Assembly (NCBI GenBank): GCA_037178975.1
Contig: JASJZH010000005.1
Location: 7,254,001-7,318,000, forward strand
Length of the DNA: 64,000 nt
Direction of reading: 5' to 3'
Source of the DNA: Oscheius tipulae
Lineage: Eukaryota > Nematoda > Chromadorea > Rhabditida > Rhabditidae
Under the pieces are notes generated by a model that ran no database searches, had not been told where the DNA came from, and saw nothing but the letters and a program-made list of their open reading frames with translations. Positions 63,199 through 64,000 of the stretch are shown piece after piece; the stretch's first letter is position 1, and each line of letters opens with the position of its first letter. Position numbers and translations under genes: made by a program.

Positions 63199-64000
63199 AT
63201 GAGTCGAGGAGTTGTACTTCCCGATCCGAACTTGGACTTCGATCCGGTAGAAGAACTCGACTACGGGGAAGATGAACCAGATATTCCGGGTAGGTTCATA
63301 ATATTACAATACAAGGATTGTGGCTTTCCTGTACCGTTCTTTGTATAAGAAGAAAGGAGATAAGAATACAAAATGAAAGATTCAGAAAAAACGCGCGGCA
63401 ACTATAGTTTTGAATTGCGCTTAAACCTTCAAATTGCAGTAGTTTGTTCGCCAGACATTTCCTTTCTTTCTCCGCTTTTATCCTGTCTCTCATTATTTAT
63501 TTCTATCAAACTCAGCGTGTAAAATAACCGCTGTAAACACGCCCGCAAGAAATGCACTGATTAGAAGAATATCCTCAAGCTGCGCATATTCTTTCAGAAA
63601 CCAACTACTGTCCATTCCTTGTTTTGCTTGATCTCAATGTATATATAGAGAATAGCAAGCAGATAACACCTTCTATCCAAGTTTTCTCGCTAAGAGTCTC
63701 TGTTTAGGTGTCGTTGATCCAACACAGCCGTCATCTTCCAGCCAAAATCGAATAAATTCAGTCGACAACCTTCCAGCTATGATAAACGGCGATCGTGACA
63801 ATAATATCGGTTTTTTTTCTCACCTTTCCAAAGAATTTCATCTTTCAGGGCCAGCCCTTCCTCCGGATTTTCTGACAGGATCAGTGGACGATGGAACTCC
63901 CGAGGATCCGGGAGAGAACAGCCAAAACTACAATATCGGACCAGCTCTGCCTCCTTCCTTCCTGCTAGGTCCGTCTCTCCCCGACGACGAAACATCTGGT
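63199..64000 (+). CDS. GPALPP1: GPALPP1-like protein, 5' part (runs off the window)
   Basis: A nuclear protein of unclear function with repeated GPALPP motifs. Exon 1 (63199-63289) encodes MSRGVVLPDPNLDFDPVEEL and an acidic stretch. Intron 1 is 418 nt. Exon 2 (VVDPTQPSSSSQNRINSVDN) joins over a 40-nt intron to GPALPPDFLTG, a second GPALPPSFLLG and LPDDETSG at the edge. The GPALPP repeats at this spacing with Asp-rich linkers are typical; the C-terminal DUF3752 domain would lie outside the window. Confidence 0.75.

Overview
The window is nuclear DNA of a small-genome animal, almost certainly a nematode. About 25 protein genes are packed into 64 kb. Most introns are only 31-50 nt, with T-rich acceptors ending in TTTCAG. 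Many start codons lie directly behind an orphan splice acceptor (e.g. profilin, sphingomyelin synthase-related, ALG2, beta-tubulin, GMP reductase, Hippo kinase), which is the signature of spliced-leader trans-splicing. A serpentine receptor with the nematode Sre-type signature and an HRG-type heme transporter agree with this. I cannot name the species.

Layout. 0.7-1.2 kb profilin (+); 1.8-3.5 kb C2H2 zinc-finger protein (-); 4.8-7.1 kb SAM-domain sphingomyelin synthase-related protein (+); 7.4-9.3 kb Sre-like chemoreceptor (-); 9.7-11.1 kb dTDP-glucose 4,6-dehydratase (-); 12.4-16.1 kb secreted MBLAC1/SWIP-10-like metallo-beta-lactamase-fold protein (-), whose 1.7-kb intron carries a SINE, a LINE fragment and a perfect small hairpin; 16.3-17.1 kb HRG heme transporter (-); 18.0-25.1 kb long coiled-coil protein with a GRIP-like tail (-); 27.1-29.5 kb NKAP (-); 30.4-31.3 kb membrin/GOSR2 SNARE (+); 31.4-32.5 kb rhodopsin-like receptor (+); 32.6-33.9 kb second, shorter NKAP copy (-); 34.8-35.6 kb nested transposons; 36.8 kb small secreted peptide candidate (+); 38.0-39.4 kb ALG2 (+); 40.6-42.4 kb ribosomal protein uL13 plus a downstream unrecognised gene, probably one operon (-); 42.9-43.4 kb small coiled-coil protein (-); 43.6-45.8 kb GMP reductase (+); 46.9-48.7 kb KCTD protein (+); 48.7-51.1 kb MFS transporter (-), with a hypothetical gene upstream; 51.7-53.6 kb beta-tubulin (+); 54-56.3 kb unrecognised coding-like sequence broken by a 246-bp inverted duplication; 56.9-59.7 kb bestrophin (+); 60.8-63.0 kb Hippo/MST kinase (-); 63.2 kb to the edge, GPALPP1-like protein (+, incomplete).

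Most genes are unrelated housekeeping or signalling genes. Several serve the early secretory pathway (SMSr, ALG2, membrin, a golgin candidate), but nothing shows that this is more than coincidence. The accessory signal is repeat biology: tRNA-derived SINEs including a dimer, LINE tails, a foldback element interrupted by a LINE with a 14-bp target-site duplication, a long near-identical inverted repeat that would form a long hairpin RNA if transcribed, and a 64-nt microRNA-like hairpin. No mobile-element system with an intact transposase or reverse transcriptase is present. Exon boundaries were read by eye from splice signals and reading frame; spans given for genes run from start codon to stop codon and include introns.
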